The notes beneath the pieces were generated by a model. It worked only from the letters and a program-made list of their open reading frames with translations, was not told where the DNA came from and searched no databases. A stretch of 30,879 nt of DNA from Pseudomonadota bacterium (lineage in GTDB: Bacteria; Pseudomonadota; Alphaproteobacteria; Rhizobiales; Beijerinckiaceae). The stretch spans positions 1 through 30,879 of the forward strand of contig JAEWKL010000301.1 of NCBI GenBank assembly GCA_023386115.1. The letters run 5' to 3'. The position numbers and the translations under genes are program-made. Positions 15,381 to 23,131 of this stretch are shown piece by piece. The stretch's first letter is position 1; every line of letters begins with the position of its first letter.

Positions 15381-16433
15381 ATGTCAGAGAACCGAACCGC
15401 CCTGGTCGCCGGTGCCAACGGCATCATTGGCAAGGCCCTGATGGAGACGCTTCGCACGGCGCCCGGCTGGCGTGCCCGCGCGCTCTCACGAAACCCGCAG
15501 GGCTCGCCCGGGGCGGTGGCGGTCGACCTCACCGACGCGGCCGCGACCCGCGCCGCCCTCACTGAAGCCCGAGACGTCACGCACCTGTTCTACGCCGCCC
15601 TCGCGCCGCAACCGGGCCTCGCTGAGGAGGCGAAGGTGAACGGTGCGATGCTGCGCCACCTCCTCGACGGGTTGGAGGCCGCCGGAGCGCAGCTTGAGCG
15701 GGTAGTGCTCTACCAGGGCGCGAAGGTCTACGGTGTCCATCTCGGTCCAGTGCCGTCGCCGTTCTACGAGGACGAGAACCCGCGCCATGTCGGGCCCAAC
15801 TTCTACTTCACGCAGGAGGACGAACTGCGCGCCCGCACCGCCCGGGGCGGCCCTGATTTCGCGATCCTGCGGCCGGACGTGGTGGTGGGGGACGCGGCGG
15901 GCAACGCAATGAACATCGCCATGGTGATCGGCGCCTACGCGGCCCTATGCCGGGCGGAGGGCGCGGCCTTCCGCTTCCCCGGCCCGACCCACGTCTATGA
16001 CGGGGTCCTGGCCCAGGTGACCGACGCCAGAGCGCTGGCCCGCGCAAGCCTGTGGGCCGCCACTGCCGAGGCGGCGCGGGGCGAGACGTTCAACTACGTC
16101 CACGAGCCGTTCCGCTGGCGCCGTGTCTGGGAGAAGCTCACCGCTGTTCTGGATCTGCCGCCCGGCCCGCCGGTGCCGCTGCGCCTTGCAAACCACATGG
16201 CCGACAAGGCACCGGCCTGGAAGCGCCTCGTCGCCAGGCAGGGGCTCATCGATACGCCGTACGAGCGCGCCGTCGGCTGGGCCTTTGGCGACTTCGTATT
16301 TCATAGTGACTTCGATCTCGTCTCCGACATGAGCAAGATCCGCCGCAGCGGCTTTTCCGAGACCGTCGACAGCGTCGAGGCGCTGATCACCGCGATCCGG
16401 CGCCTACAGGAGGCGAAGGTGTTGCCGCGGTAA
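15381..16433 (+). CDS. SDR oxidoreductase of the PRISE (progesterone 5-beta-reductase-like) type
   Basis: A 350-residue NAD(P)-dependent extended SDR. The Rossmann motif GANGIIG is at 11-17 and SRNP follows strand 2. The usual YxxxK is absent; instead there are Lys115 in YQGAKVYG and the NFYFTQED block (140-147), which match the PRISE lysine and NFYYxxED motifs. This family reduces activated C=C bonds of enones. The second aromatic of the motif is Phe143, so whether the catalytic Tyr is Tyr142 should be judged from a structural alignment. It is a single gene, divergent from MmcQ/YjbR. The physiological substrate is unknown. Confidence 0.85.
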   Translation: MSENRTALVAGANGIIGKALMETLRTAPGWRARALSRNPQGSPGAVAVDLTDAAATRAALTEARDVTHLFYAALAPQPGLAEEAKVNGAMLRHLLDGLEAAGAQLERVVLYQGAKVYGVHLGPVPSPFYEDENPRHVGPNFYFTQEDELRARTARGGPDFAILRPDVVVGDAAGNAMNIAMVIGAYAALCRAEGAAFRFPGPTHVYDGVLAQVTDARALARASLWAATAEAARGETFNYVHEPFRWRRVWEKLTAVLDLPPGPPVPLRLANHMADKAPAWKRLVARQGLIDTPYERAVGWAFGDFVFHSDFDLVSDMSKIRRSGFSETVDSVEALITAIRRLQEAKVLPR

Positions 16434-16460
16434 GCCGGAAGTCGTCTAAGCGGCGTGATC

Positions 16461-16880
16461 TCAGAACCCGAGATCGTCCTGCCGGATCTCCGATCGGGGA
16501 TCGATGCCGCGGCTCCGCAGCGATTCGGCGGCTCGCCGGTCCGCAACCGTCTTCTCGTGCCGCTGCTCGGCCGTTTTCTCCGGGGCCTTCCGGCGCGGGC
16601 TACCCGTGCTCCGGGTCGAGGCCGACGGCGTGCCTCGGCGCTCATCTCGGGCAGGCCGCACCTGCCGTTCGACTTCAACGCTGTCGGTCGGCGCCAATCG
16701 CTCCTCACGCGGCTGCGGCTCCTCGAGGAGCACACTCCGCCGAGCCACCTCTCGGCCGGCGAGCTCTGCACGATCGTCGCGCAACATCACCACGCGGGCT
16801 TTGCCGAGGTACCCGGCGAAGTAGGTCGCGCCGGTACGGTCGGACCGGTACTCGGTCAGGACGAGGCGGGAGCGGTTCAT
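16461..16880 (-). CDS. Hypothetical protein with disordered C-terminus
   Basis: 139 residues from MNRSRLVLTEYRSD, with AGGAG 11 bases upstream. The first 50 residues form a small beta-rich domain (TGATYFAGYLGKARVVMLRDD). The remainder is Arg/Glu/Pro rich and low in hydrophobic residues, with runs such as RRKAPEKTAEQRHEKTVADR, so probably disordered or a coiled tail. No family recognised. Convergent with the PRISE gene, 27 bases apart. Confidence 0.55.
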   Translation of the reverse strand: MNRSRLVLTEYRSDRTGATYFAGYLGKARVVMLRDDRAELAGREVARRSVLLEEPQPREERLAPTDSVEVERQVRPARDERRGTPSASTRSTGSPRRKAPEKTAEQRHEKTVADRRAAESLRSRGIDPRSEIRQDDLGF

Positions 16881-17209
16881 CGGCGGCTCACTCCTGCCCC
16901 CTCGTCTGCGACAGGCGGTCCGCATCCCGGCTTGCGCATTCGAAGGTTGGCCCCACCCCCGTTCTCAGGGATGAACTCTGTGCCTGCTGCCTCGAACGCC
17001 GTGACAAGGAGACGGGCGTTTGCCGCAATCGACGATCTGCGCCGCGTCTATGCGGCGGCCAAGCGGCAGAAGGAGCAGCGCGACCTCGTCAAGGCTCGCT
17101 TCGCCCTAGGCCGGATGAACAGCGGGAAAGGCCGCGTTTCGCGCACAAGGCTTCTCCGACGGTCGCCGGCAGGCCGATCGTGCGGTATCCGCGTCCGGCG
17201 GAACGCCGC
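16881..17209. other. Gap with a possible short plus-strand coding piece
   Basis: Between two minus-strand genes. A plus-strand frame starting at ATG 16971 gives a plausible helical piece (AFAAIDDLRRVYAAAKRQKE followed by LVKARFALG), then degenerates and runs on antisense to the GlcG-like gene. It may be the head of a small gene that has lost its end. Confidence 0.3.
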
Positions 17210-17644
17210 TCAGGTGCGCCAGGGATGCGCCGGCAATTCGCTGTCGCCGATCACCTGGGCACCGGCGAGCGCCACCGCATCGTCGTTCTCGACCGACGAG
17301 CCGGATACGCCGATCGCGCCGGACATCTCGCCGCTGGCATCGACAATTGGGATGCCGCCCGGGAAGGTGATCAGCCCGTCATTCGAGTGCTCGATGCCGT
17401 AGAGCGGACCGCCGGGCTGCGACAGGCTGCCGATCGCACCGGTCTTCATGCCGAAGAACACCGCGGTCTTCGCCTTCTTCTGCGCGATGTCGATCGAGCC
17501 GACCCAGGCGCCGTCCATCCGGTGGAACGCCTTCAGGTTGCCGCCCGAATCCACGACGGCGATGCACATCTGCGTGCCGAGCGCGACTGCCTTCTCCCGG
17601 GCGGCACGGATCGCGGTCTCGGCCTGTTCGATCGTCACATGCAT
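17210..17644 (-). CDS. GlcG/HbpS family heme-binding protein
   Basis: A 144-residue single-domain protein of the usual family size. Typical signatures are the N-terminal helix MHVTIEQAETAIRAAREKA, CIAVVDSGGNLKAFHRMDGA, FPGGIPI, and the C-terminal GAIGVSGSSVENDDAVALAG. HbpS binds heme or iron and senses redox stress; GlcG is found near glycolate oxidase genes. No two-component or glycolate genes are adjacent, so the pathway cannot be read. The start is the ATG with GGAGAG eight bases upstream; the open frame extends further without coding character. Cytoplasmic, no signal peptide visible. Confidence 0.88.
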   Translation of the reverse strand: MHVTIEQAETAIRAAREKAVALGTQMCIAVVDSGGNLKAFHRMDGAWVGSIDIAQKKAKTAVFFGMKTGAIGSLSQPGGPLYGIEHSNDGLITFPGGIPIVDASGEMSGAIGVSGSSVENDDAVALAGAQVIGDSELPAHPWRT

Positions 17645-17845
17645 GCGCGTGTCTCTCCAGGCATTCCGTCTAGACCGGGACGGATTTCGCACTCGTTCGA
17701 TGCATGCTTGCGATGCCAGGCCCGCCGTTGTCAGCCCGGACCTTCGTCCGCAGGACTGTGACGATGCTGTCGGACATGATCGAAAGCTTCGGCTCGCAAG
17801 GGCTTCTCGGAAGGCTCGCGCCGATGGTGACGGTGTCACGGGTCG

Positions 17846-18050
17846 TCACCGATCCGGGCGAACTGGGCGGCCCGGCCGCCGGCGCGCCCGCGCCTCCGGC
17901 CCGCGGGACGGCGCATGGCGGGGGCGCTCGGAGATTAGGACGTCGTCGAGCGCCTTAAGAAGCGCCCGCAGCTGCGGGTCGGTCAGGCTGTGGAACACCT
18001 TGCGCGTGCCGGGTGGTCACGACCTCGGCGTTGCGCAACTTGCCTAACCT
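17846..18050 (-). pseudogene. Frameshifted remnant of an ArsR-like HTH regulator
   Basis: Two frames on the minus strand join to a winged-helix-like sequence. Upstream is LGKLRNAEVVTTRH, the recognition-helix end and wing start. Downstream, one frame over, is KVFHSLTDPQLRALLKALDDVL, the wing strand and last helix, ending at TGA 17846. The frameshift lies near 18003-18010. There is no N-terminal half. The pattern is ArsR-like, but a MarR relative is possible. Confidence 0.4.
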
Positions 18051-18133
18051 GTAACCATCATGGCTGTAGAAACGTTGCAAGATCTGCCGAGAGGCAGGGG
18101 CGCAGGCAGCCTGGTGCGAGCATGGAAAGCGGC

Positions 18134-18367
18134 ATGAGCACGAACCCGAGCACCGACGATCAGTTCGACCTAATCGCGCAGCTCGCTACCGAAGTCGCGC
18201 ACGAGCTTGCAGCCGAGTACGCCCCCGACAGGCTCCGTGAGGCAGATCCGCGGTATGTTATGCTCGATCGTGCCCGCACGCTCCTGATGCATAGCGCCCG
18301 GCACGTCCCCGTCGCGGTGGACGAAATCCTTGAACTCGCCCTCGCTCAAGGCGGCTATCGGCCCTGA
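18134..18367 (+). CDS. Small acidic helical hypothetical protein
   Basis: A 77-residue protein with GGAAAG upstream; a second ATG four codons earlier is an alternative start. Predicted all-helical: FDLIAQLATEVAHELAAEYA, then a helix with YVMLDRARTLLMHSARHV and VAVDEILELALAQ. The pattern of hydrophobic heptads suggests a small helical bundle. Its end overlaps by 13 bases the end of the convergent coiled-coil gene. No family recognised. Confidence 0.6.
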   Translation: MSTNPSTDDQFDLIAQLATEVAHELAAEYAPDRLREADPRYVMLDRARTLLMHSARHVPVAVDEILELALAQGGYRP

Positions 18368-18549
18368 GCCTGCCATGCGTCGCGCTCAGCCTCGAGAGCG
18401 GCAAGGCGAGCCTGAAGCTCCTTGATCGTGGCGTGCAGCTCACCGGCATCGACGGCCAACTCGACACACTGCTCCTGCGCATCGGCCAGTGCGAGACGCA
18501 GTTCGGCGTTCTCGACAGCAAGGGCGAGCAGGTCGGTCTCAGCGCTCAT
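18355..18549 (-). CDS. Short coiled-coil protein
   Basis: A 64-residue protein that is one continuous heptad-patterned helix (ENAELRLALADAQEQCVELA, then LHATIKELQARLAALEAERD). Such short coiled-coil proteins are frequent in phage-derived and accessory regions. A single cysteine lies mid-helix. There is no clear ribosome binding site. A strong hairpin lies just upstream of the start, at 18597-18635. Confidence 0.55.
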   Translation of the reverse strand: MSAETDLLALAVENAELRLALADAQEQCVELAVDAGELHATIKELQARLAALEAERDAWQAQGR

Positions 18550-18596
18550 GCATGGTTCGGCCCTGGCTCGGACCGGCCAAGCCGCATCGCGGAAGG

Positions 18597-18635
18597 GAGC
18601 GGCGGCCGGAGCAGGTCAGGACCCGGCCGCCGCTC
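18597..18635. repeat. Perfect 13-bp inverted repeat
   Basis: GAGCGGCGGCCGG at 18597-18609 pairs with CCGGCCGCCGCTC at 18623-18635 around a 13-base loop. No T run follows on either strand, so it is not a standard terminator. Confidence 0.7.
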
Positions 18636-19021
18636 TCGCTGGCTCAGGGGGACCCTGTTCAGCTCAGGGGTAAGGTCGACCATCGCGGTTAACGATCGGT
18701 CAAGCGAGAATGTCGGAAGGCGCCTGCCATGGCGGGCCCGGCAAGGCCAGCGCGCGTGCTCAGGCGGCCCGTTCGCGTGCTCCGCTCTTATCGGACACGT
18801 TATGGGGGCTGCCGCAAGTCCTCGGAAGGTCTCAAGCGCCGCTCGGTGGCGCGATCAGTCGAGGGTTAGTCTATCGAGCTCTGGCGGGGTCTCGCGCCGG
18901 GCCGGCTGATCTGAGCTGGACTTGAATGTCTGCTCTGGATCGGGAACCCCCGTAGCGAGTTTGGCTTCCCTATCGAGGCTCGGCCCACTCCTCGAAATCC
19001 CTCTCCGCCCCTGATCACGCC
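18636..19021. other. Non-coding stretch
   Basis: No gene recognised. Open frames here are short, Arg/Ala/Gly rich and without a convincing start. It contains the upstream region of the 19022 gene, which has no visible Shine-Dalgarno sequence. Confidence 0.35.
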
Positions 19022-19282
19022 ATGACACTCAACATCAGCACCATCGAAGCTGCCTACAAGCTCAACCTGATCACCGACGAGCAGCTCGATGCCGCCGTAA
19101 CGGACTACCTGAACGACCCCACGCCAGGCCTGCACCAGCTTGCAGAGGGCATCGTGATCGATGTGTCCGCGATCATGCTGGCCAACCCTTACGCTCGCGA
19201 GATCCTGGCCGATCCGAATTCGTCCGAGGGACAGATGCGCATGGCGGTGAAGACGGCGATCCTGCTGGCGCCGGTCAGCTAA
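19022..19282 (+). CDS. Small hypothetical protein, intact paralogue of the 5357-5605 pseudogene
   Basis: An 86-residue helical protein. Compared with the broken copy at 5357 it shares LDAAVTDYLND, the central DVSA and the strongly conserved end QMRMAVKTAILLAP. Here it stands alone: the two coupled partners found behind the broken copy are absent. The conserved C-terminal block suggests a binding surface, but no known family comes to mind. Confidence 0.7.
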   Translation: MTLNISTIEAAYKLNLITDEQLDAAVTDYLNDPTPGLHQLAEGIVIDVSAIMLANPYAREILADPNSSEGQMRMAVKTAILLAPVS

Positions 19283-19379
19283 AGCGTCTGGTTGTGGAAG
19301 AAGATGCCGCACCCTCACAGGGTGTGCGCAACCCACCCATCTCCGATAGACTTGTGCCGCCTATCTCGAGATGAGGGGT

Positions 19380-19428
19380 GCGCCCACGCCAGTCACCTCC
19401 ACCACGATCACAGCCTCGGCGTGGGCGC
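19380..19428 (+). terminator. GC-rich hairpin downstream of the 19022 gene
   Basis: GCGCCCACGCC (19380-19390) and GGCGTGGGCGC (19418-19428) form a perfect 11-bp stem with a 27-base loop, followed by CTTCTTCGTCTACTTTG. The pyrimidine-rich tail makes a terminator plausible, but it lacks a true T run. Confidence 0.4.
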
Positions 19429-19565
19429 CTTCTTCGTCTACTTTGTAACAGCTACCCGGGCCGCCTGGTGAGCCTTGGCGCTACCCCGCTCTCACCTCCG
19501 TGCTGGCGCTTGGCCTATGCGCGGTGGCATGGTCGAGGCAGGCGACTGGATGAGAGGGCAAGGCG

Positions 19566-19937
19566 GTGAAGCGCAATCCGCGCAGAGCCTACGACGAGCA
19601 AGGCCGCGAGATCGCACCGCCGACCGTAGGCGACGCCAGGGCTGAGGGTGAGACCACAGCTGCCGTCACCTGCCACAGCTGCCACAGGCACGTGATCATA
19701 ACCACGGACCGGTTTCCGGGCTGGCTGCCATTCCCCGACATGGCCCTGCGGCTCCGCTGCTCGCAGTGCCGCAGCCGGGATGTTTCGGTGATGAGGGACA
19801 TGGCGGCCCACTATGATCGCATCCATGCCGCCTACGGCCAGTGCCAGCCGCTGCCGGAGAGCTACCGCGTTGTCGGCCGGGACGTGCCGTGGCCGGATGG
19901 ATGGCGATCAGAAACGAAAGGGCTCGCCGCGGGCTGA
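19566..19937 (+). CDS. Zinc-ribbon-like hypothetical protein
   Basis: A 123-residue protein starting at GTG with GAGAGGG upstream. Two CxxC knuckles (Cys36/Cys39 in CHSCHRHV, Cys65/Cys68 in CSQCRSRDV) are 25 residues apart, as in zinc ribbons. Between them is an aromatic/proline segment (PGWLPFPDMALRLRC). The N-terminus is basic and disordered. It may bind nucleic acid, but nothing shows this directly. It ends 16 bases before the last, decayed CRISPR repeat and is transcribed towards the array, against its likely direction. Confidence 0.65.
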   Translation: MKRNPRRAYDEQGREIAPPTVGDARAEGETTAAVTCHSCHRHVIITTDRFPGWLPFPDMALRLRCSQCRSRDVSVMRDMAAHYDRIHAAYGQCQPLPESYRVVGRDVPWPDGWRSETKGLAAG

Positions 19938-19953
19938 CCTGGGCGAGCTGGAA

Positions 19954-20461
19954 TTTTGACCCCGTGTGGGCGGGGGAAACTACCAGACGTACACCAACGG
20001 GAAGCTCTACCAGGGTCGATCCCCGCGTGGGCGGGGGAGACCGCCTCGACGGCGACACCGCCAAGCGCGTCGATCCCCGCGTGGGCGGGGGAGACGGGTA
20101 GAGGAAGCGATCCGCGACTTCGGTTGCGGGTCGATCCCCGCGTGGGCGGGGGAGACCATCGCGCTCTCTGCGCAGGCGTCCAACGCCGGGGTCGATCCCC
20201 GCGTGGGCGGGGGAGACCCCATGTCGATCATCGGGCGGGTGTCCGGCGAGGGTCGATCCCCGCGTGGGCGGGGGAGACGCGCATGTCGCGCTCGATCCCC
20301 TCGGTCTCGGCGGTCGATCCCCGCGTGGGCGGGGGAGACTGCCGTAAAGGCCCAAAATGCCCACCGCGTCCAGGTCGATCCCCGCGTGGGCGGGGGAGAC
20401 CGGAACGGCTGGCGCGCCCACCAGACCGAGCCCGGTCGATCCCCGCGTGGGCGGGGGAGAC
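19954..20461 (-). CRISPR. Orphan CRISPR array, type I-E-like, 9 repeats and 8 spacers
   Basis: Eight near-identical 28-base repeats (plus-strand core GATCCCCGCGTGGGCGGGGG) and one decayed repeat at 19954-19980. Repeat 27-base cores start at 20015, 20069, 20130, 20191, 20252, 20313, 20374 and 20435. The period is 61 bases, as in type I-E (28+33), except one 27-base spacer at 20042-20068. On the minus strand the repeat begins GTCTCCCCCGC and ends GCGGGGATCGACC, matching the known I-E orientation. The decayed repeat is then at the leader-distal end, as expected. No cas genes lie in the window. Confidence 0.97.
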
Positions 20462-20520
20462 ACTGCCAGCTAAGTATCTGGTGCAATTGGGCGTGTCAAA
20501 AATGCCCTGAGGTGAGCACG
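20462..20520 (-). promoter_or_regulatory. Probable CRISPR leader with promoter elements
   Basis: AT-richer than its surroundings and directly next to the first good repeat (minus-strand reading). A perfect -35 TTGACA occurs (complement at 20494-20499) with GATACT 15 bases on (20473-20478). The spacing is short, so the -10 assignment is uncertain. Orientation agrees with the repeat polarity. Confidence 0.5.
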
Positions 20521-20553
20521 AAAAAGCCCCGCTCGACGGCTGCCGGCGGGGCT
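20521..20553 (-). terminator. Intrinsic terminator upstream of the CRISPR leader
   Basis: Read on the minus strand, an 8-bp stem AGCCCCGC / GCGGGGCT is followed by TTTTT. It can end transcription from the 20666-21025 gene and so insulate the CRISPR leader from it. Confidence 0.8.
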
Positions 20554-20665
20554 GAAGGTGTGTACCGAGGAGATACCGTCGGCCAACGGGACGCCGCTAG
20601 GGCGGTTCCGGGCTTTGTCCGTCTCCACCACCTCGGAGGCTGCGAAGGCCCAGTTATCGTCCCTG

Positions 20666-21025
20666 TCACTGCAAATCCGGAGCCTCAACCCCCCAGCCCT
20701 TCTCGCGGAGGATCTCGAGCAATTCTGGCGCGGTGCGTGTCGTGATTTTCATCGCGCTCCGGGCGAACGAGCGAGATGAAGAGGCGACAGCGGGGGTCGA
20801 GTGTTGAACCGGCTGATCAGCAAGATCTAAGAGACCACGGTACAGCATGACCCAGCTTCTGTTGCTCTTAGCTTTCAGTTCTCTCAGCTGAACGATAACT
20901 GATGCGCTCTCGTTCTGCTCCGGTGTGGGACCACGGTCGGCAGAGATGCTATCAGCGAGGCGGCTGAGTGCTAGAGACACCTCGTTGAGGAAGCGGCTGA
21001 CAGCCTCGACTGTGTGGGGCGACAT
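20666..21025 (-). CDS. Hypothetical helical protein
   Basis: A 119-residue protein starting MSPHTVEAVSRF, with GGAG nine bases upstream of the ATG and a promoter-like pair further up. Mostly helical: an N-terminal helix VEAVSRFLNEVSLALSRLAD, a second helix ASVIVQLRELKAKS, then RSWVMLYRGLLDLAD, a Ser/Ala-rich linker and a final piece APELLEILREKGWGVEAPD. The layout with its own promoter, ribosome binding site and terminator argues that it is a real single gene. It is the gene next to the CRISPR leader, but has no resemblance to any Cas protein I know. Confidence 0.7.
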   Translation of the reverse strand: MSPHTVEAVSRFLNEVSLALSRLADSISADRGPTPEQNESASVIVQLRELKAKSNRSWVMLYRGLLDLADQPVQHSTPAVASSSRSFARSAMKITTRTAPELLEILREKGWGVEAPDLQ

Positions 21026-21082
21026 AATGCTATCTCCTATCGCTTCGATGCTCCCGTGGCCTGAGTATGCTGAGGCCCCTAT

Positions 21083-21111
21083 TATTTACCATTTGTGGCC
21101 CTTCAGATCAA
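21083..21111 (-). promoter_or_regulatory. Candidate sigma-70-type promoter for the 20666-21025 gene
   Basis: Minus strand: TTGATC (complement at 21106-21111), a 17-base spacer, then TAAATA (21083-21088). It lies in a locally AT-rich patch about 60 bases ahead of the start codon. Confidence 0.45.
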
Positions 21112-21468
21112 GAGCCTGAAATAGAATGGCGGGACGCATGTGGCCCCTTAGGTCCCACAGCCTGGGACATCGGAACGAGAGATGCTGTCAGGCACCTGCT
21201 CGTGCAGGAGGGCGCCCCCGGTGCCGGTACCTCCGCGCTCGACCTGGGGCGTCGTGCCGGCCACGCCCCTTCGGAGTAGGGCCGCCGGCTCAGGGTGTTC
21301 TCGCGGACACCGCCCTGTGGTCCGCGCCGGGGTCATCACGCCCGGCGCCTGCCGAGGACCAAGAAACTCGGCGGGGATCTCTTCGGAGGCGCGATGAACA
21401 TCAGCGACGGTCATCGGGATCTCCGGATTGTGGTGGGTCAGGCTCGGGCCGGGCGGCGCATCGAGCGG
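21112..21468. other. Gap without a recognised gene
   Basis: Open frames exist on both strands (for example a minus frame from 21414 beginning MTVADVHRASEEIP), but none shows a family motif or convincing ribosome binding site. Possibly gene debris beside the phage tailspike gene. Confidence 0.3.
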
Positions 21469-22959
21469 TCAGAAGGCGCGGAAGCCGCCGGATAGGTGGA
21501 TCTTGGTTGCCCCGGGATTGGCGATCGCGCGTGCTACGATGTTGCCGTTTGTGCTAATCTGTAGGACTGCCTGCCCGGTTTGATCTGCATCGGTCCGCAT
21601 CGTGGCAACGGTAACAAAGATAGGCGCAGGAGGACGGAAACCTGCCGGGATCTGGGCGATAGTCGTGTAGTCGTCTCCCCCCTGCACAGTCCCGAACAAC
21701 TGCACCATGCCATCATCGGTCACTCGCAGCCCTAGCGGCGGGCTGTCCGACGACTTCACCCAAGGCGCCGACAGTGTAAGTGGCCGAAGGGCGGGTTGAT
21801 TGCTCAGCAGGGCCCCGGTCCCGAGCTTCCACCGCGCCGAGATGTCATAGGCGGCAGCGTCGTAGTTCGCTGTGACGCGACGCAGCATGCCCGACAGACG
21901 CGACCGGCTGAGATTGGCGAGCGTCAGGATGCTGTTCGCGCCGGCCGACGGGTCGGCTACGCCATTGAGCCAGAGGCCGTGGGCCTCAAAGTTGCTGCAG
22001 GGGCCGGAGAAAACAATCAACTCGCCAGTGGTATACTCAGCATAATAGCCGTTGATCGTAACGCCATGCATATTCGAGAATTCAACCCCCGAATAGCAGC
22101 TCTCAATGTCCATTGCATTGATGACCAGGGCGTTCCCGGCCTCGCCACCAGGCGCTCCGAGGAAACGGAACGGCGCCTTATTGAGCGTGTTCCCGCAGAA
22201 GAACGCCTTCACGTTTGAGAACAGGGTGTTGTTGGACGTCCCATCTGGGGCGGTCTCAATGACGGAGCCCCCGATGTTGCCGCCCACAATGTTGGATGCC
22301 TCGAACGCGTAACTCCGGCTCAACTTGATACCATCTCGGTAGTCGTACAGCTTGAGATCGCGCAGACGCACGCCGGCTCGGTTGTCGATGAGGCCAATCC
22401 GTGCGCCGTCGCCGTTGTTGGTCGGACCAACGAAGGTCAAACCAGAGATGGTGAGCGTTTCGGCATCTAGAGCCGGACTGTTGGCCGTGAAGAGCGGAAC
22501 AGGCGCATTGCCGACGTTCTGGATCTTGCAGCCGAACCCGGCAGCCACGTCGCAGCCGAAGAACAGGCTCTGGCCAGGAACGACGGAACTGAAATCGATA
22601 GTCTTCGTAAGGCGATAGAAACCACGGTCGCGCAGTTTGAACGCACCGCCATAGTTGGAGCTCTTGATTGCCATAAGGACCTGCAAGACCGCGGCATCGT
22701 TTGCAGTCGGGTTCTGTCCGGACGGATCGCCGCCGAATTGCTCCAGGCTGACCGGGATCGGTGCAGCCGGAGGGAAGTAGGAGACCGGGACCTTGAGATC
22801 CGGGCCGAGAGGAGCCAGTGGGACACCGCCAAGCGTCGCGCCATCCTGGGCGTGAACCAGCTTCTTGTCCGTGTTGAAGACCAGTTCACCGCTCGGCCCT
22901 GCATAAGCAGCGGTCTCAGCGGCGGTGCCTCTGACAATACGAAGGGGTTGGCGCGCCAT
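21469..22959 (-). CDS. Phage tailspike/tail fibre protein with beta-helix
   Basis: A 496-residue protein. The N-terminal 45 residues (ETAAYAGPSGELVFNTDKK, then AQDGATLGGVPLA) match the short domain found at the head of many phage tail fibres and tropism determinants. A central right-handed beta-helix of the pectate-lyase type follows (about 75-380), starting with VSLEQFGGDPSG and showing repeated short strands (LTISGLTFVG, VRLRDLKLYDYRDGIKLS, VTINGYYAEYTTGEL). A C-terminal beta-rich receptor-type domain ends GGFRAF. The start with GGGAGCC upstream is preferred over a GTG one codon earlier. No other virion genes are nearby, so it is an isolated prophage gene. Confidence 0.85.
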   Translation of the reverse strand: MARQPLRIVRGTAAETAAYAGPSGELVFNTDKKLVHAQDGATLGGVPLAPLGPDLKVPVSYFPPAAPIPVSLEQFGGDPSGQNPTANDAAVLQVLMAIKSSNYGGAFKLRDRGFYRLTKTIDFSSVVPGQSLFFGCDVAAGFGCKIQNVGNAPVPLFTANSPALDAETLTISGLTFVGPTNNGDGARIGLIDNRAGVRLRDLKLYDYRDGIKLSRSYAFEASNIVGGNIGGSVIETAPDGTSNNTLFSNVKAFFCGNTLNKAPFRFLGAPGGEAGNALVINAMDIESCYSGVEFSNMHGVTINGYYAEYTTGELIVFSGPCSNFEAHGLWLNGVADPSAGANSILTLANLSRSRLSGMLRRVTANYDAAAYDISARWKLGTGALLSNQPALRPLTLSAPWVKSSDSPPLGLRVTDDGMVQLFGTVQGGDDYTTIAQIPAGFRPPAPIFVTVATMRTDADQTGQAVLQISTNGNIVARAIANPGATKIHLSGGFRAF

Positions 22960-23131
22960 CACAGGCTCCCAAATTCGAAGTTAGTTGATCCGTCTGAGGG
23001 CTGGTCCAGGTTCGGGCCACCGCCGAGTGGGTCGCCCGCGGGGACCAGGAACCCGCAGGAGTTCGATCAGGAGGCGCGCCGCTACGGGCGCGAGTGCCTC
23101 AGTGGGCGCGCTCAGGTGAGCGAGGCGGGCG

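Noticed and set aside
16455..17402. 315-codon plus frame across two minus-strand genes
   Set aside because: Most of it is antisense to the 16461 gene and the HbpS-like gene; only a short piece from 16971 has any coding character.
19696..20745. Long open frames on both strands across the CRISPR array with repeated SPAHAGID / SPPPTRGST-like peptides
   Set aside because: They are translations of the GC-rich CRISPR repeats, a known annotation artefact; no start signal or gene character.
21469..22959. Diversity-generating retroelement acting on the tail fibre
   Set aside because: The N-terminal domain resembles that of tropism determinants, but no reverse transcriptase and no template/variable repeat pair is present.
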